A program made the position numbers and the translations under genes. Under the pieces are notes generated by a model that saw only the letters and a program-made list of their open reading frames with translations, made no database searches and was not told the origin of the DNA. A stretch of DNA of 64,000 nt from Cyanobacteria bacterium TGS_CYA1 (lineage in GTDB: Bacteria; Cyanobacteriota; Vampirovibrionia; Obscuribacterales; Obscuribacteraceae), in assembly GCA_026129135.1 (NCBI GenBank), contig JAHCIQ010000001.1, positions 186,001 through 250,000 of the forward strand. Direction: 5' to 3'. Below are positions 1 through 9,192 of this stretch, piece after piece; positions within the stretch are counted from its first letter, which is position 1, and every line of letters begins with the position of its first letter.

Positions 1-70
1 CAAAGGCGAGTTTTCCCAGTGCATGAAAAAGCGAAATTATTTCTTCTTTGGCAAACAATCTTTCTGACAT
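1..70 (-). CDS. Clipped 5' end of an unidentified protein gene
   Basis: An ATG at 70-68 on the minus strand opens a frame that stays open to the window edge (23 codons, beginning MSERLFAKEEIISLFHALGK). An in-frame TAA lies about 17 codons upstream. The composition looks protein-like, with alternating hydrophobic and charged residues. A GAGG lies about 15 nt before the ATG, farther than usual for a ribosome site. The product cannot be identified from this stub. The frame could be fortuitous. Confidence 0.4.
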   Translation of the reverse strand, partial: MSERLFAKEEIISLFHALGKLAF

Positions 71-144
71 TAATTCAATAGCTCGCCTCGCTGCGTTTTT
101 TTGAGAATCTAATTATAGAGGGTGTTTTGCCAGGACGAGTCTGA

Positions 145-186
145 TTTTTCGTCTGACGTCCGGGGCCTGGACAACAGACGAAAATT
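145..186. repeat. Dispersed palindromic element, copy 1
   Basis: A 31-bp core at 150-180 has outer arms CGTCTG/CAGACG, inner arms GTCC/GGAC and an asymmetric GC-rich centre (CGGGGCCT). T-rich sequence on the left and A-rich sequence on the right extend the pairing. Related copies lie at 9097-9127 and 45109-45139. This copy lies beyond the 3' end of the minus-strand gene at 359-769, so it could act as its terminator. The family as a whole does not always sit at gene ends. Confidence 0.75.
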
Positions 187-250
187 AAAAGTATTTTGAA
201 ACTTTATTAAAACGTAGCGCGTAGCGTGATCCAGTCAGCTTTTAATTTGA

Positions 251-301
251 CTAGCCGACTAACCGAAAATCTTAATTTAATTGAGTTGGCTAGAGCTAGC
301 C
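251..301. repeat. Cluster of CTAGCC/GGCTAG palindromes
   Basis: The arm at 251-260 pairs with 284-293 with one mismatch. The segment 288-301 is itself a palindrome (GGCTAG, two bases, CTAGCC). A 7-bp direct repeat TGTGACC,TGTGACC follows at 310-323. Apart from the hairpin element at 145-186, nothing else is recognisable in the non-coding stretch 71-358. A role as a regulator site or structured 3' RNA is possible but unproven. Confidence 0.4.
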
Positions 302-358
302 CGAGCACATGTGACCTGTGACCTGGGATCCAGTAAATTGAAATGTCGGTCAAAAGGG

Positions 359-769
359 TCAATTGCCTTCTCGTTCTCTTTTCTTTTTGCACCAAAAAAG
401 AATTTTATTCAGGAATTCAAAAAATCTTGATGCGTCAGAACGCGCAACGGAAACGGTCACCACTGTTCCGTCCAAACATTCGACAGAAAATTTGTACGCG
501 TGATACGGAACATGCGACATTTTTTCGAATTCCAAGAATTTTTTTGAGTTAGAATCCACTATTAACAGACCTTTCGAGCAAATTAAGATACGATAGTCAG
601 AATTACCGGATAGGTCACGATACAAACCTATTGCAGCATCATATTCGTCCAGGTCGTATTCTATTCGTGCTCTAACAGACTGGTCCGCAGAAAAGTGCGT
701 ATAGTTTCCAGTGCAGCCTTTCTTTAACAGTCCTTCAGACAGTTTTTCGACCGGGATTCGGGTAACCAT
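359..769 (-). CDS. Hypothetical protein, 136 aa
   Basis: I do not recognise a family. The protein has no signal peptide or membrane segment. It has an alternating beta-like middle and ends in a very basic tail (CKKKREREGN). Its ATG overlaps the stop codon of the upstream TPR gene by one base (TAATG), so the two are probably translationally coupled. It is the last gene of the three-gene run 2918-359. A small cytoplasmic beta-rich protein is all that can be said. Confidence 0.6.
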   Translation of the reverse strand: MVTRIPVEKLSEGLLKKGCTGNYTHFSADQSVRARIEYDLDEYDAAIGLYRDLSGNSDYRILICSKGLLIVDSNSKKFLEFEKMSHVPYHAYKFSVECLDGTVVTVSVARSDASRFFEFLNKILFWCKKKREREGN

Positions 770-2268
770 TAAGGCAAGACTTGGCTGCGTTTTTCAATCA
801 ATTCTTTGCGGGCGATAGCGCGGGCGCTGCCTTCGAGTTTGGCTGCGTCAGCTGGTTTGCCGGCTAGTCTCAAGAGCTTGCTCATGTCGATCATGCAGCA
901 TGCAGTTAACGGATTTCTGTCACCACATGCGCCGACCAGACTAGCTAAGGCCCAGTAATAGACTTTGAGGGACTTATCGTTTTTGTTCTGGCAGTAAAGC
1001 ATAAAGGCGAGATCATTTAGACGCAAAGCGACTTCTAGCGTTTTTGCTTTGTCGGGAAGGACAGGGAGATTTTTCAAATATTCTGTATCAATGATAGTAG
1101 CTTGTGGATTTTGCTCTTCTGAAATCAATGCTAGAAGCAGGTCTACGTGTTGCAATTTATCGCGATTGGGATCTGAAGCATAAGCTTGCGAATAAACATC
1201 GCGCGCTTTGAGCAAGAGCGGACGCGCTTTGTCATATTGCTTTTGACTTATATAAATGTACGAGAGCCAGGTTAAATCGCGAGCGACGCTTGGATGATTT
1301 GCACCCAGTGATTTGATATCTGTTTCAATTAAGCGTTCGTAAAAAATTATTCGCTGATTTTGAATGTCTTGAAGAGCGGCAAAATCAGATGATCTGCCAG
1401 GAATAGGATCTATTTGAATTCGTGGAAGGGAAGTTTGTGAATTGGTGCTTTCACCGCTCGTGATACCGGTTATATTTTTGATATCGGGGCGTTCGCCGCG
1501 CTCGATTCTGTCTGCCAGACTTGCTTTGACACCAGTGGAATAGGTGGTCTCGTCTGTAGTCTGTTTTTTCTGAAAAACGCCAAACCTGTCTTTCAACAAT
1601 TCATTTTCTAAAACCGACGAGCGAATTGAAGCGTTGTATTCTGTTTTGTAGAGCAGACTTATGTAATCGATCAAGGCGTCTTCAAGAAAATCGGTCGATG
1701 AAAGATTCTTTTGTTCCATCAAAGCAGTTATGACCTGGAGAAAATTTTCCTCTGCGTCTTTAAAATTGCCTTGTTTTACATAAATGCGCCCGATTCTATG
1801 CAGGCAATCGGCACAGGTCGGATTATGGCAAGCTCCCTGGTCCGAGCTGATTGCAAGTGCTTGATTATAAAACTTGAGTGCTTTTTTGTAGTCGCCTTCG
1901 TTTTCGAAGATGTCGCCAAGAGCGATTAAATCTGGCACCAATCGGAGATCTTTAGGACCGTATGCCTTTTGTAATTGTTTGACCGCTTTTTTATAGAGTG
2001 GAATGGGTTCGTAAATCTGGTCTTCCATGTAAATGGTTTTTGCCAGGCTTTCAAGACAAAGTGCCATCTCTTCGGGGCTATGAGGAGAGCGCTTGATTTC
2101 CTTCAGCGCTGTCCGAAAGCTTTCTTCGGCTTTCTCTAATTGTTTGGTCGCAAGATATTGTTCGCCTTGTACGAGGTCGGCTTTCCAAGCTGCATCCAAA
2201 GATATAGCTGGTGATACTGCACAAAGCAGCAGAGATAAAGAGATAAAGAAATTGAGTCGTTTGCTCAA
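769..2268 (-). CDS. Secreted TPR-repeat protein, 499 aa
   Basis: An N-terminal signal peptide (about residues 1-23, hydrophobic core FISLSLLLCAVSPAISL) is followed by helical TPR-like repeats at roughly 27-200 and 300-490, with a low-complexity linker near 230-290. TPR proteins act as protein-binding scaffolds, here probably outside the cytoplasm. The start is a TTG overlapping the upstream TGA (TTGA), with GGAGG seven bases before it inside the upstream gene. The C-terminal half is clearly paralogous to the protein at 13747-15189: both carry a 'GANHPS' segment followed by 'YISQ.(Q/K)Y..A(R/K)PLL'. No enzymatic motif is seen. Confidence 0.8.
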   Translation of the reverse strand: MSKRLNFFISLSLLLCAVSPAISLDAAWKADLVQGEQYLATKQLEKAEESFRTALKEIKRSPHSPEEMALCLESLAKTIYMEDQIYEPIPLYKKAVKQLQKAYGPKDLRLVPDLIALGDIFENEGDYKKALKFYNQALAISSDQGACHNPTCADCLHRIGRIYVKQGNFKDAEENFLQVITALMEQKNLSSTDFLEDALIDYISLLYKTEYNASIRSSVLENELLKDRFGVFQKKQTTDETTYSTGVKASLADRIERGERPDIKNITGITSGESTNSQTSLPRIQIDPIPGRSSDFAALQDIQNQRIIFYERLIETDIKSLGANHPSVARDLTWLSYIYISQKQYDKARPLLLKARDVYSQAYASDPNRDKLQHVDLLLALISEEQNPQATIIDTEYLKNLPVLPDKAKTLEVALRLNDLAFMLYCQNKNDKSLKVYYWALASLVGACGDRNPLTACCMIDMSKLLRLAGKPADAAKLEGSARAIARKELIEKRSQVLP

Positions 2269-2918
2269 TTTTCGTCCTCCCAGGGAAACTTGCGTTGAAA
2301 ATCTATCCAGCCATTTAGTTTATAGGGTACAGGCGAGCCGTTGTCTGGCGCGATTGAAAAACCGCCATTATTCACCGGGTCGGCTTTGTCTGGAACCCAG
2401 TCGTCAGGAGCTGCTTCAGGCAATCGAGATAATTCTCTCATCAATTCTTCGTCGCTCAAAAATGCCCTGCGTCTGGCCTTGCGGCGGTCATCGTCTCTTT
2501 TGTCTTTGTCGCGATCGCGGTCTTTGTCGTCATCCCTCAAATCTGCGGCGTCCTGCCTGTCAACTTCTTGAGGATCTTTATTGTTGTGGGAGCGCATGTC
2601 ATTATCTAAGGTTTGAGAAAAGCTTTTCTGGTCGAAGTCGTGTCCTATATCGAACTCTCGAAATCTTGAGCGCAGATTGGCACGTCTAGAGTCCTCCTGG
2701 TCCTGGTCCAATTTGTCGTGTTTCAATCTGGCGGCTTTATCGGGCTGGTAGCCAAAATCGAACAGTTTGTCCAGGTCGTTGTCCATTTCAATTTCCTGGA
2801 TTTTTCGATAATCTCGATATCCGGCGTGTGCATCGTCTAGTTGTGCTTGTGCTGCACCAACTGAAAAGAAGATGGCAAGCAGAAGAAAATAAGTGGCAGT
2901 GGCTGTTTTGGGACGCAA
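2265..2918 (-). CDS. Secreted highly charged protein, 217 aa
   Basis: An unusual TTG start is the only good candidate, because an in-frame TAA lies four codons upstream. It gives a clean signal peptide (about 1-25, ending GAAQA). The mature chain is rich in Asp, Arg and Lys, with runs of alternating acidic and basic residues around 110-150 (DDDKDRDRDKDKRDDDRRK), and is probably disordered. No domain is recognised. It shares four bases with the following TPR gene and carries that gene's ribosome site in its last codons, so the two are coupled. Confidence 0.65.
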   Translation of the reverse strand: MRPKTATATYFLLLAIFFSVGAAQAQLDDAHAGYRDYRKIQEIEMDNDLDKLFDFGYQPDKAARLKHDKLDQDQEDSRRANLRSRFREFDIGHDFDQKSFSQTLDNDMRSHNNKDPQEVDRQDAADLRDDDKDRDRDKDKRDDDRRKARRRAFLSDEELMRELSRLPEAAPDDWVPDKADPVNNGGFSIAPDNGSPVPYKLNGWIDFQRKFPWEDEN

Positions 2919-3036
2919 GAGAAAGACTTAGTTATTGTCTGGGTTCGTGACTCCGTATTCTAAACCGGATTTAAGCGCAATTTCATCTTTGCCTTATATG
3001 AGTTAAGTAAAATTAGCTCTTACAGCTTTTAGATAA

Positions 3037-4524
3037 ATGAAATTACTACGCCTTACCGCGAACATAATGTTGGTGATCTTGATCACCATGATGTCGTGTA
3101 GTTCCTTTGTCCCCGCATATGGTGCCGGGCGGGAAGTCATACCTGCCGAAATCCAATTTCAACCAATCAGACCTACCAAGGCTGTTACATTGCGAGAAAG
3201 CGTAGATTTGTCTTTGCGCAATTTTCCGTCTATCCAACAAAAGTTTTTCAAATTGCGCGCAGCAAAAGCAAATGTTTCGCTGGCTAAAATGCAATATCTT
3301 CCTAACATAAACGCAGATATTCAGTATTCTGGAGTTACGCCAAACCGTGTGGCGAGCGTCGTTATGAACAACGTGTCCGGCTTCGATACCGTGCCTGTCG
3401 ATTCGGGGCCGTCAGTCCAGCGTCAGTCCTTCAAACCGGTAGTAAATAACTTGCAGGGTTTGAACTTGAACTGGCTCATGGTCGACTTTGGTTTGCGCAG
3501 AGCAAATGACGATTTCGCTCGCGCAGATGCACGCACTGCTCGAGCTGATGTGAGCCTGACAAAACTCGATGTTGCCTTTGCCACTGCCGATTCTTTCTTT
3601 CACGCCGCAGCCGCCAAGCAATCGATCATCTCGCGCAAAGCTTCGCTTGACCGTATGGAAGCTGCACAGGTACGTGTCAAAACACTCGTGGCACAGGGGC
3701 TTCGACCAGGAGTCGATGCTGCAGAACTCGATTATGAAGTATCAAAAGCAAAGATTGCTCTTATAAAAGCAGAAAAAGATTTTCGACTCGGACTCGTTGA
3801 TTTAGCCGAGAAAATGGGCATCACTACTCAGGATTTCGATATAGTATCCGACCCTGTGATTCGCAGACCAGTCGAAGATTTAGTCGACTACGAAAAGCCG
3901 ATGGACTTATCTTCTCATCCTCTGGCTCGTCTGAAATTGGCTGAGAAAGAGCGTTGGCACTCGAAGCAAATAGTGCTGGATAAAGCTTATCGTCCCCACA
4001 TGTGGCTCAACTCATCGGTATGGGGCAGAGGTTCAGGCGACAATACAAACCCTATTAGACCCGTGCTTGGTGGTGCTATGCCACAAGTTTTCAACTACAT
4101 GATTGGTGCGTCGGTGAGTTTTCCTTTCATGGAATATTTTCCATTGCGTGCTCAAAAAGATATGGCTCGAAGCAACGAGCTGGCTGCTAAAGCCGATTAC
4201 GATCAGGCTATGCTTTTGCTCGAAAAGAAAGACGCAAATAGTAGAATTTTGCTGCAGCAATCGCGCCGGGTGGCTGATGAAACGCCGAAACTCGTAGATG
4301 CTGCCAAAGTCAAAGAAATAAACTTGATGAAGAGATACAGCGTTGGATTAACTAACGTGGTATCACTCGCTATTGCAGAAGAGAATCTCGCTTCGGCCGA
4401 AGTCGAGAATGCCATTGCCCAGATTGAAGTCTGGAGGTCGATTTTGGCATTAGGATATGCGCAGGGCGACCTGCAGAATTTCTTTTCTCTAGTGAAACTG
4501 GCCGAAGGTCAGGCAACGGAGTAG
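3037..4524 (+). CDS. TolC-family outer-membrane efflux channel, 495 aa
   Basis: A signal peptide (about 1-29) is followed by two helical-hairpin repeat halves typical of outer-membrane efflux proteins: long heptad-rich helices around 60-280 and 290-480, with a conserved 'PNINADIQYSG'-type beta segment near 90. Proteins of this family trimerise into an outer-membrane barrel plus periplasmic tunnel and dock to an RND pump through an adaptor. The pump gene starts six bases downstream and the adaptor follows it, so this is the first gene of a complete tripartite efflux operon. Substrate cannot be predicted from sequence. There is no strong Shine-Dalgarno before its ATG. Confidence 0.88.
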   Translation: MKLLRLTANIMLVILITMMSCSSFVPAYGAGREVIPAEIQFQPIRPTKAVTLRESVDLSLRNFPSIQQKFFKLRAAKANVSLAKMQYLPNINADIQYSGVTPNRVASVVMNNVSGFDTVPVDSGPSVQRQSFKPVVNNLQGLNLNWLMVDFGLRRANDDFARADARTARADVSLTKLDVAFATADSFFHAAAAKQSIISRKASLDRMEAAQVRVKTLVAQGLRPGVDAAELDYEVSKAKIALIKAEKDFRLGLVDLAEKMGITTQDFDIVSDPVIRRPVEDLVDYEKPMDLSSHPLARLKLAEKERWHSKQIVLDKAYRPHMWLNSSVWGRGSGDNTNPIRPVLGGAMPQVFNYMIGASVSFPFMEYFPLRAQKDMARSNELAAKADYDQAMLLLEKKDANSRILLQQSRRVADETPKLVDAAKVKEINLMKRYSVGLTNVVSLAIAEENLASAEVENAIAQIEVWRSILALGYAQGDLQNFFSLVKLAEGQATE

Positions 4525-4530
4525 ACGAAT

Positions 4531-7500
4531 ATGTGGATTGTATCTTGGGCAATGAAGCGCCCAATCACAATTGTGGCGGCAGTCATAAGTATCGTGCTCA
4601 TTGCTTTCATGTCTATCACGAGCATGAAGCGCGACATTTTCCCCGATTTAAAAGTGCCTGCTATTTACGTGATCCAGGGATATGGTGGCATGTCGCCGCA
4701 ACAGATGGAAGGTTACATCACTTCCACTTACGAAATGTTTTTCCTGTATGTGCCTGGTATCGAGCACATGGAGTCGCAGTCGATTCAGAATTTGACTTTG
4801 ATCAAAGTTTTCTTCCAGCCAGATACAGACATGGCAAGCGCCATGGCGGCTATCGTGGCGATGGCAAACCGAGCCACTAGTTTGATGCCGCACGGGACAT
4901 ACAACCCATTTGTATTGCGATTCGATGCGGGCAGTTTGCCTGTAGGGCAGCTCGTGCTTGCGTCTAAAACAAAAACTGTAAAGGAACTGGAAGACCTTGC
5001 ATACACGCGTATCAGACCGATGCTTGCTACTGTTCCTGGTGCGGAAGCTCCCCCGCCCTTTGGTGGAAATATTCGCTCGATAGTTATAAGCGTAGATGCA
5101 GATAAGCTTCGCAGATACAATATTTCTGGCGACGAAGTTATAAAAGCGCTCGAATCTGGCAACAAAGTTTTGCCTTCTGGTAACGTGCGCACAGGCGACT
5201 ACATGCGTATCGCGCCTGTAAACTCAGACTTGCCCGACATCCATCAGCTCGATTATTTGCCCATTCGAACAGGCCACGGTCCTCAAATCTTCATGAAAGA
5301 CATAGGCGTGGTCGAAGACTCGTCGGATATTCTGGCTGGATATGCGCTTTTCCAGGGAAGGCGAACAGTTTATATTCCAGCCGTGAAACGTGCTGACGCA
5401 TCGACAGTGTCTGTAGTTGACGCGCTGCAAGATTCGCTCAAGCGCATGAAGAGCGTATTGCCCCAGGATGTCGATATCAGTTACGAATTCGACCAATCTA
5501 AATATGTCCGAGAAGCTATCGAAAACGTCTTTCACGAAGGGCTGCTCGGGACCATTTTGCCCGGTCTCATGATTCTGCTTTTCTTGAAAGATTTCAGAAG
5601 TACGCTCATTGTTGTGACCACAATTCCACTATCGTTGCTTTCAGCTATCGTCGGATTGAATCTCACCGGTCAAACTTTCAACTTGCAGACTCTTAGTGGA
5701 CTGGCGTTATCTATCGGTATCCTGGTGGACGAAGCAACGGTGTGTATCGAGAATATCCATAACCACTTGGCTGCCGGCGAGCAGCTTTCGCGTGCGGTTT
5801 ATAACGCTTGCGTAGAAACAATGGTGCCGCGTTTACTTGCCATGTTGTCGGTTGTTGCAGTGTTTATTCCGTCATTCTTTATGACAGGTATTACACGCGA
5901 GCTGTTTATTCCGCTTTCTTTGGCCGTGGGTTTTGCGATGGTGGCATCGACCACTTTAGCATCGACTGTGGTGCCAATTATGGCAGTGTGGATTTTGAAA
6001 CCTGAACACAAAGAAGCCAAGCGCGATTTCATGGATGTGCTCAAAGACGCACTTGGTGGCATTATTAAAAACTTGATGCCAATCCGCGCAATAATTGTCG
6101 CTGTCTATCTACTTGTAGCGGTGTCTGGTGTCGTTTTCTTGTACGACAATATTGCCAAAGAACTTTTCCCGAGCAACGGAAGCAAACAATTCAGAGTAAG
6201 AATATCGGCGCCAACAGGCATGCGCGTTGAGGCTCTTGAATCTCGTGTGCTTCGGATAATTGACGAAATCAAACAAGAAGTAGGCGAAGCCAACGTTGAA
6301 AAAACACTTGGTTATGCTGGTCAGCAACCACCAATGTTCCCTATCAGCTCAGCATTCTTGTGGACATCAGGACCACACCAGGCAGTGCTCGATGTTCAGT
6401 TGAAAGAAGACTCTAAAGTCGACATGATCGGGCTCAAAGACAGATTGCGCAAGCGCTGCGCTAAAGCTGTTCCCGACACTCTTCTATCTTTCGAACCTGG
6501 TGATCTGGTAAGTCAGATTATGAACCTTGGTTCGCCCACACCAATCAAAGTGCAGGTGATGGGACCAAACATGGTGGCAAATAAGCTATTTGCTAAAAAA
6601 ATTCTGGCAGAGCTTAAGAAAGACACCACCCTTCGCGACCTTGGCTGGGGACAGCCCCTCGACTATCCGTCTGTGCAAATAGATATAGACCGAGAAAAAG
6701 CAGGTCAGCTAGGTGTCACCGCGCGCGATATCGGTATGTCGCTACAGCCCGCCTTCTTCTCCAGTCGATTCGTGAACCTCAGCTTGTGGCGCGACAAAGA
6801 CAGCGGATTTTCGTATCAAGTCCAGGTCCAGGTTCCACAGGACCAAATCAAGTCTAAAGAAGATATCGAAAAATTCCCCACAATGAATTCGCGCAAATCA
6901 ATCGAAATGCCAGAATGGCATGACCAGCTCGAAGACCCCGATACCAATAAGTTTTATCCCGACCACAAAACTCGCCGTCCGCAACATCCACTGATCTCAG
7001 ACGTAGCAAAAGTCGAATACGGCACCACCGATGGTGAGTTCGACAGATATAACATGATGCGTATGGTATCGCTCACCGCAAACTTGTCCGGTGACGATTT
7101 GGGTCGTGTAGGCGAATCTGTAAAAGCGGCTGTGCGTCGCGCTGGCAAACCACCTCAAGGTGTATTCGTCGATGTGGCAGGTCAGGTGCCATTACTCGAA
7201 GATACGTTCTTTCACTTGCTCACTGGGTTGCTTTTAGCGGTTGTCGTAATCACACTGATGCTGCTTGCATATTTCCAGACTGCACGTGTTGTTCTCATAG
7301 TTATGTCGACTGCTCCGGCTATTCTGCTTGGCGTTTTGAGTATGCTTACAATCACCGGCACCACGCTCAATGTCCAGTCATTCATGGGCGCTATTATGTG
7401 CATTGGTGTGGGAATCGCTAACGCTATCTTGCTTGTGGTATTCGCCGAGCAAAGCCGTATGACTGGCATGACAGCTAAAGAAGCCGCTGTTCATGGCGCT

Positions 7501-7746
7501 CAGCAACGCATGCGCCCAATCCTAATGACCTCTATAGCGATGGTGGCAGGTATGATACCAATGGCAATTTCTAGTGGTCAGAGTGCACCGCTTGGTCGCG
7601 CCGTAATTGGCGGACTGACCATGTCTACATTGTCTGTTCTTACGATTCTTCCTCTCGTTTATTCGATGGTACAAGCCAAAGCCTCAATCAAATTGCCTTC
7701 CGTTCACCCCGATGATTTAAATCAAGGTTCCAATCATGACGCATAG
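4531..7746 (+). CDS. RND-family efflux pump permease, 1071 aa
   Basis: Length and layout match the inner-membrane pump of RND systems: TM1 at about 10-28, a large periplasmic loop, TM2-6 at about 340-490, a second loop at about 560-880, then TM8-12 to 1055. The TM4 block 'GILVDEATVCIENI' carries the acidic residues used for proton relay, and 'GVGIANAILLVVF' is the equivalent late TM segment. The pump exports small molecules or metal ions using proton motive force. GGAG lies nine bases before the ATG. The gene follows the TolC homologue and overlaps the adaptor gene by 11 nt. It resembles hydrophobe/amphiphile pumps more than the classic CusA metal type, but the substrate is unknown. Confidence 0.92.
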   Translation: MWIVSWAMKRPITIVAAVISIVLIAFMSITSMKRDIFPDLKVPAIYVIQGYGGMSPQQMEGYITSTYEMFFLYVPGIEHMESQSIQNLTLIKVFFQPDTDMASAMAAIVAMANRATSLMPHGTYNPFVLRFDAGSLPVGQLVLASKTKTVKELEDLAYTRIRPMLATVPGAEAPPPFGGNIRSIVISVDADKLRRYNISGDEVIKALESGNKVLPSGNVRTGDYMRIAPVNSDLPDIHQLDYLPIRTGHGPQIFMKDIGVVEDSSDILAGYALFQGRRTVYIPAVKRADASTVSVVDALQDSLKRMKSVLPQDVDISYEFDQSKYVREAIENVFHEGLLGTILPGLMILLFLKDFRSTLIVVTTIPLSLLSAIVGLNLTGQTFNLQTLSGLALSIGILVDEATVCIENIHNHLAAGEQLSRAVYNACVETMVPRLLAMLSVVAVFIPSFFMTGITRELFIPLSLAVGFAMVASTTLASTVVPIMAVWILKPEHKEAKRDFMDVLKDALGGIIKNLMPIRAIIVAVYLLVAVSGVVFLYDNIAKELFPSNGSKQFRVRISAPTGMRVEALESRVLRIIDEIKQEVGEANVEKTLGYAGQQPPMFPISSAFLWTSGPHQAVLDVQLKEDSKVDMIGLKDRLRKRCAKAVPDTLLSFEPGDLVSQIMNLGSPTPIKVQVMGPNMVANKLFAKKILAELKKDTTLRDLGWGQPLDYPSVQIDIDREKAGQLGVTARDIGMSLQPAFFSSRFVNLSLWRDKDSGFSYQVQVQVPQDQIKSKEDIEKFPTMNSRKSIEMPEWHDQLEDPDTNKFYPDHKTRRPQHPLISDVAKVEYGTTDGEFDRYNMMRMVSLTANLSGDDLGRVGESVKAAVRRAGKPPQGVFVDVAGQVPLLEDTFFHLLTGLLLAVVVITLMLLAYFQTARVVLIVMSTAPAILLGVLSMLTITGTTLNVQSFMGAIMCIGVGIANAILLVVFAEQSRMTGMTAKEAAVHGAQQRMRPILMTSIAMVAGMIPMAISSGQSAPLGRAVIGGLTMSTLSVLTILPLVYSMVQAKASIKLPSVHPDDLNQGSNHDA

Positions 7747-9040
7747 TATGCCGAATCAAGCCAATAATCAAAACGAGCCGGGACTGTTCAGTCTCAAGAA
7801 TTTGATTTTCATCATCATAGTTTTAGCCGCTGCTGGTGCTGCTTTCTATTACATGTGGCAAAAGAAAAATGAGCCTTTGGTTCAGGATAATGTCAAAAGA
7901 GATTTTCTGATTTCAGTGCCTGTGGTGCCTGTAGTAAAGAAAACTCTCTTTCGCGAAGACCAGCTCCCAGGTGAAATCGATGCGTATCAAGATGTATTGA
8001 TTTATCCCAAAGTTCCGGGTTTCGTCAAAGAGATCAAAGTAGACCGTGGCTCTATTGTCAAAAAAGGCGACCTCATGGTTGTTATGTACGCACCTGAATT
8101 TTTGGCAAAACGCCACGAAGCCGTAGCAAAGGTTTCAATGGCAAAAGCTGCTCTGGCTGCTGAAGAATCCAAGCTACAAGATTTGAAAGCAGAATTGCAA
8201 AAGAAAAAAGCAAATCTTTTAGCCGATGAATCTACCTATCAAAGAGTTTATTCCGCTTCGCTCGTGCCAGGTGTCATCGCAGATAACGACGTGGTGCAAT
8301 GGGCTCAGACTGTACAAGTAGACAGACAAGACGTAAACGCTGTCACCAAGCGCGTTAATGCCAAAGACCACGAAGTCTCGATGCGCAAAGAAGAAGTAGA
8401 TGCAATGGTCAAAGCTTTCGAAAGCTTTGCAGATATCGCATCGTATCTCGAAATCTTCGCACCTTTCGATGGCTACGTCACCGAGCGTAAATTGCACGTC
8501 GGAAGTTTCGTAGGACCAGATGGCTCTGGCGCTTATCCACCGATATGCCGCCTGAAGCAACTCGATTTGCTCAGAATTATTTGTCCTGTGCCAGAAGATC
8601 TGGTGTCTGGAGTGATAATTGGATCGCAAGTAGAATTCACCGTCTCGACATTTCCCGGCAAGCGCTTCAAAGGGACCGTTGCACGTATAAGCAACAGCTT
8701 AGACAAAGACACGCGAACCATGCCCGTCGAGCTGAACTATTTAAATCCTGATTTCAAAATAGTTCCTGGAATGTTCACTAAAGTCTACTGGCCATCGCGT
8801 AGACCACAAGAAAGTTTGTTCGTGCCGGTTACGTCTGTAGTATCGACACCTTTGAATACGTTCGTCTGTCGCATTGATGGCGACCGTGTTGACTGGGTCA
8901 ACGTCAAGAAAGGACAGATTATGGATAATCTAGTCGAAGTATTTGGCAAACTAAAAGTTGGCGACAAAGTAGCAGAACAAGGCAGCGAAGAGATGGAGAA
9001 TCAGTCTCGTGTCATTCCGGTAGATAAGTCGGCTAAATAA
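7736..9040 (+). CDS. Efflux membrane-fusion (adaptor) protein, 434 aa
   Basis: This HlyD/RND-type periplasmic adaptor has an N-terminal transmembrane anchor (about 23-40, no lipobox), a split lipoyl domain ('YPKVPGFVKEIKVDRGSIVK' near 90 and 'IFAPFDGYVTERKLHVG' near 240), a long alpha-hairpin between them (about 125-230), and beta-barrel and membrane-proximal domains at about 265-425. It bridges the pump at 4531 and the TolC channel at 3037. Its start codon lies inside the pump gene, with AAGG eight bases ahead, implying coupled translation. The order channel-pump-adaptor is the reverse of the common adaptor-first order. Confidence 0.9.
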   Translation: MTHSMPNQANNQNEPGLFSLKNLIFIIIVLAAAGAAFYYMWQKKNEPLVQDNVKRDFLISVPVVPVVKKTLFREDQLPGEIDAYQDVLIYPKVPGFVKEIKVDRGSIVKKGDLMVVMYAPEFLAKRHEAVAKVSMAKAALAAEESKLQDLKAELQKKKANLLADESTYQRVYSASLVPGVIADNDVVQWAQTVQVDRQDVNAVTKRVNAKDHEVSMRKEEVDAMVKAFESFADIASYLEIFAPFDGYVTERKLHVGSFVGPDGSGAYPPICRLKQLDLLRIICPVPEDLVSGVIIGSQVEFTVSTFPGKRFKGTVARISNSLDKDTRTMPVELNYLNPDFKIVPGMFTKVYWPSRRPQESLFVPVTSVVSTPLNTFVCRIDGDRVDWVNVKKGQIMDNLVEVFGKLKVGDKVAEQGSEEMENQSRVIPVDKSAK

Positions 9041-9090
9041 GATTGTTCGGTCTGCTGGGACCTGCTTTCGAAACTTTTTCCCGCCTAGTG

Positions 9091-9133
9091 CTGTTTTGTC
9101 TGTCGTCCGTGGCCTGGACGTCAGACAGTTTTT
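9091..9133. terminator. Palindromic element copy 2, likely two-way terminator
   Basis: The hairpin has outer arms TGTCTG/CAGACA, inner arms GTCC/GGAC and loop GTGGCCT (core 9097-9127), followed on the plus strand by GTTTTT and on the minus strand by AAAACAG-type sequence. It sits between the 3' ends of two convergent genes (adaptor ending at 9040, acetyltransferase ending at 9193), as expected of a bidirectional rho-independent terminator. It is also a member of the family at 145-186 and 45102-45147. Confidence 0.65.
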
Positions 9134-9192
9134 CAAAAGAATGGTTAAAGACCGATCTGGTAAAAAATTCGGACTGACCGGTGTATTTTTAC

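Noticed and set aside
2093-2689. A 198-codon plus-strand frame
   Set aside because: It is antisense to the TPR and charged-protein genes, Cys/Arg/Ser-rich, with no domain pattern.
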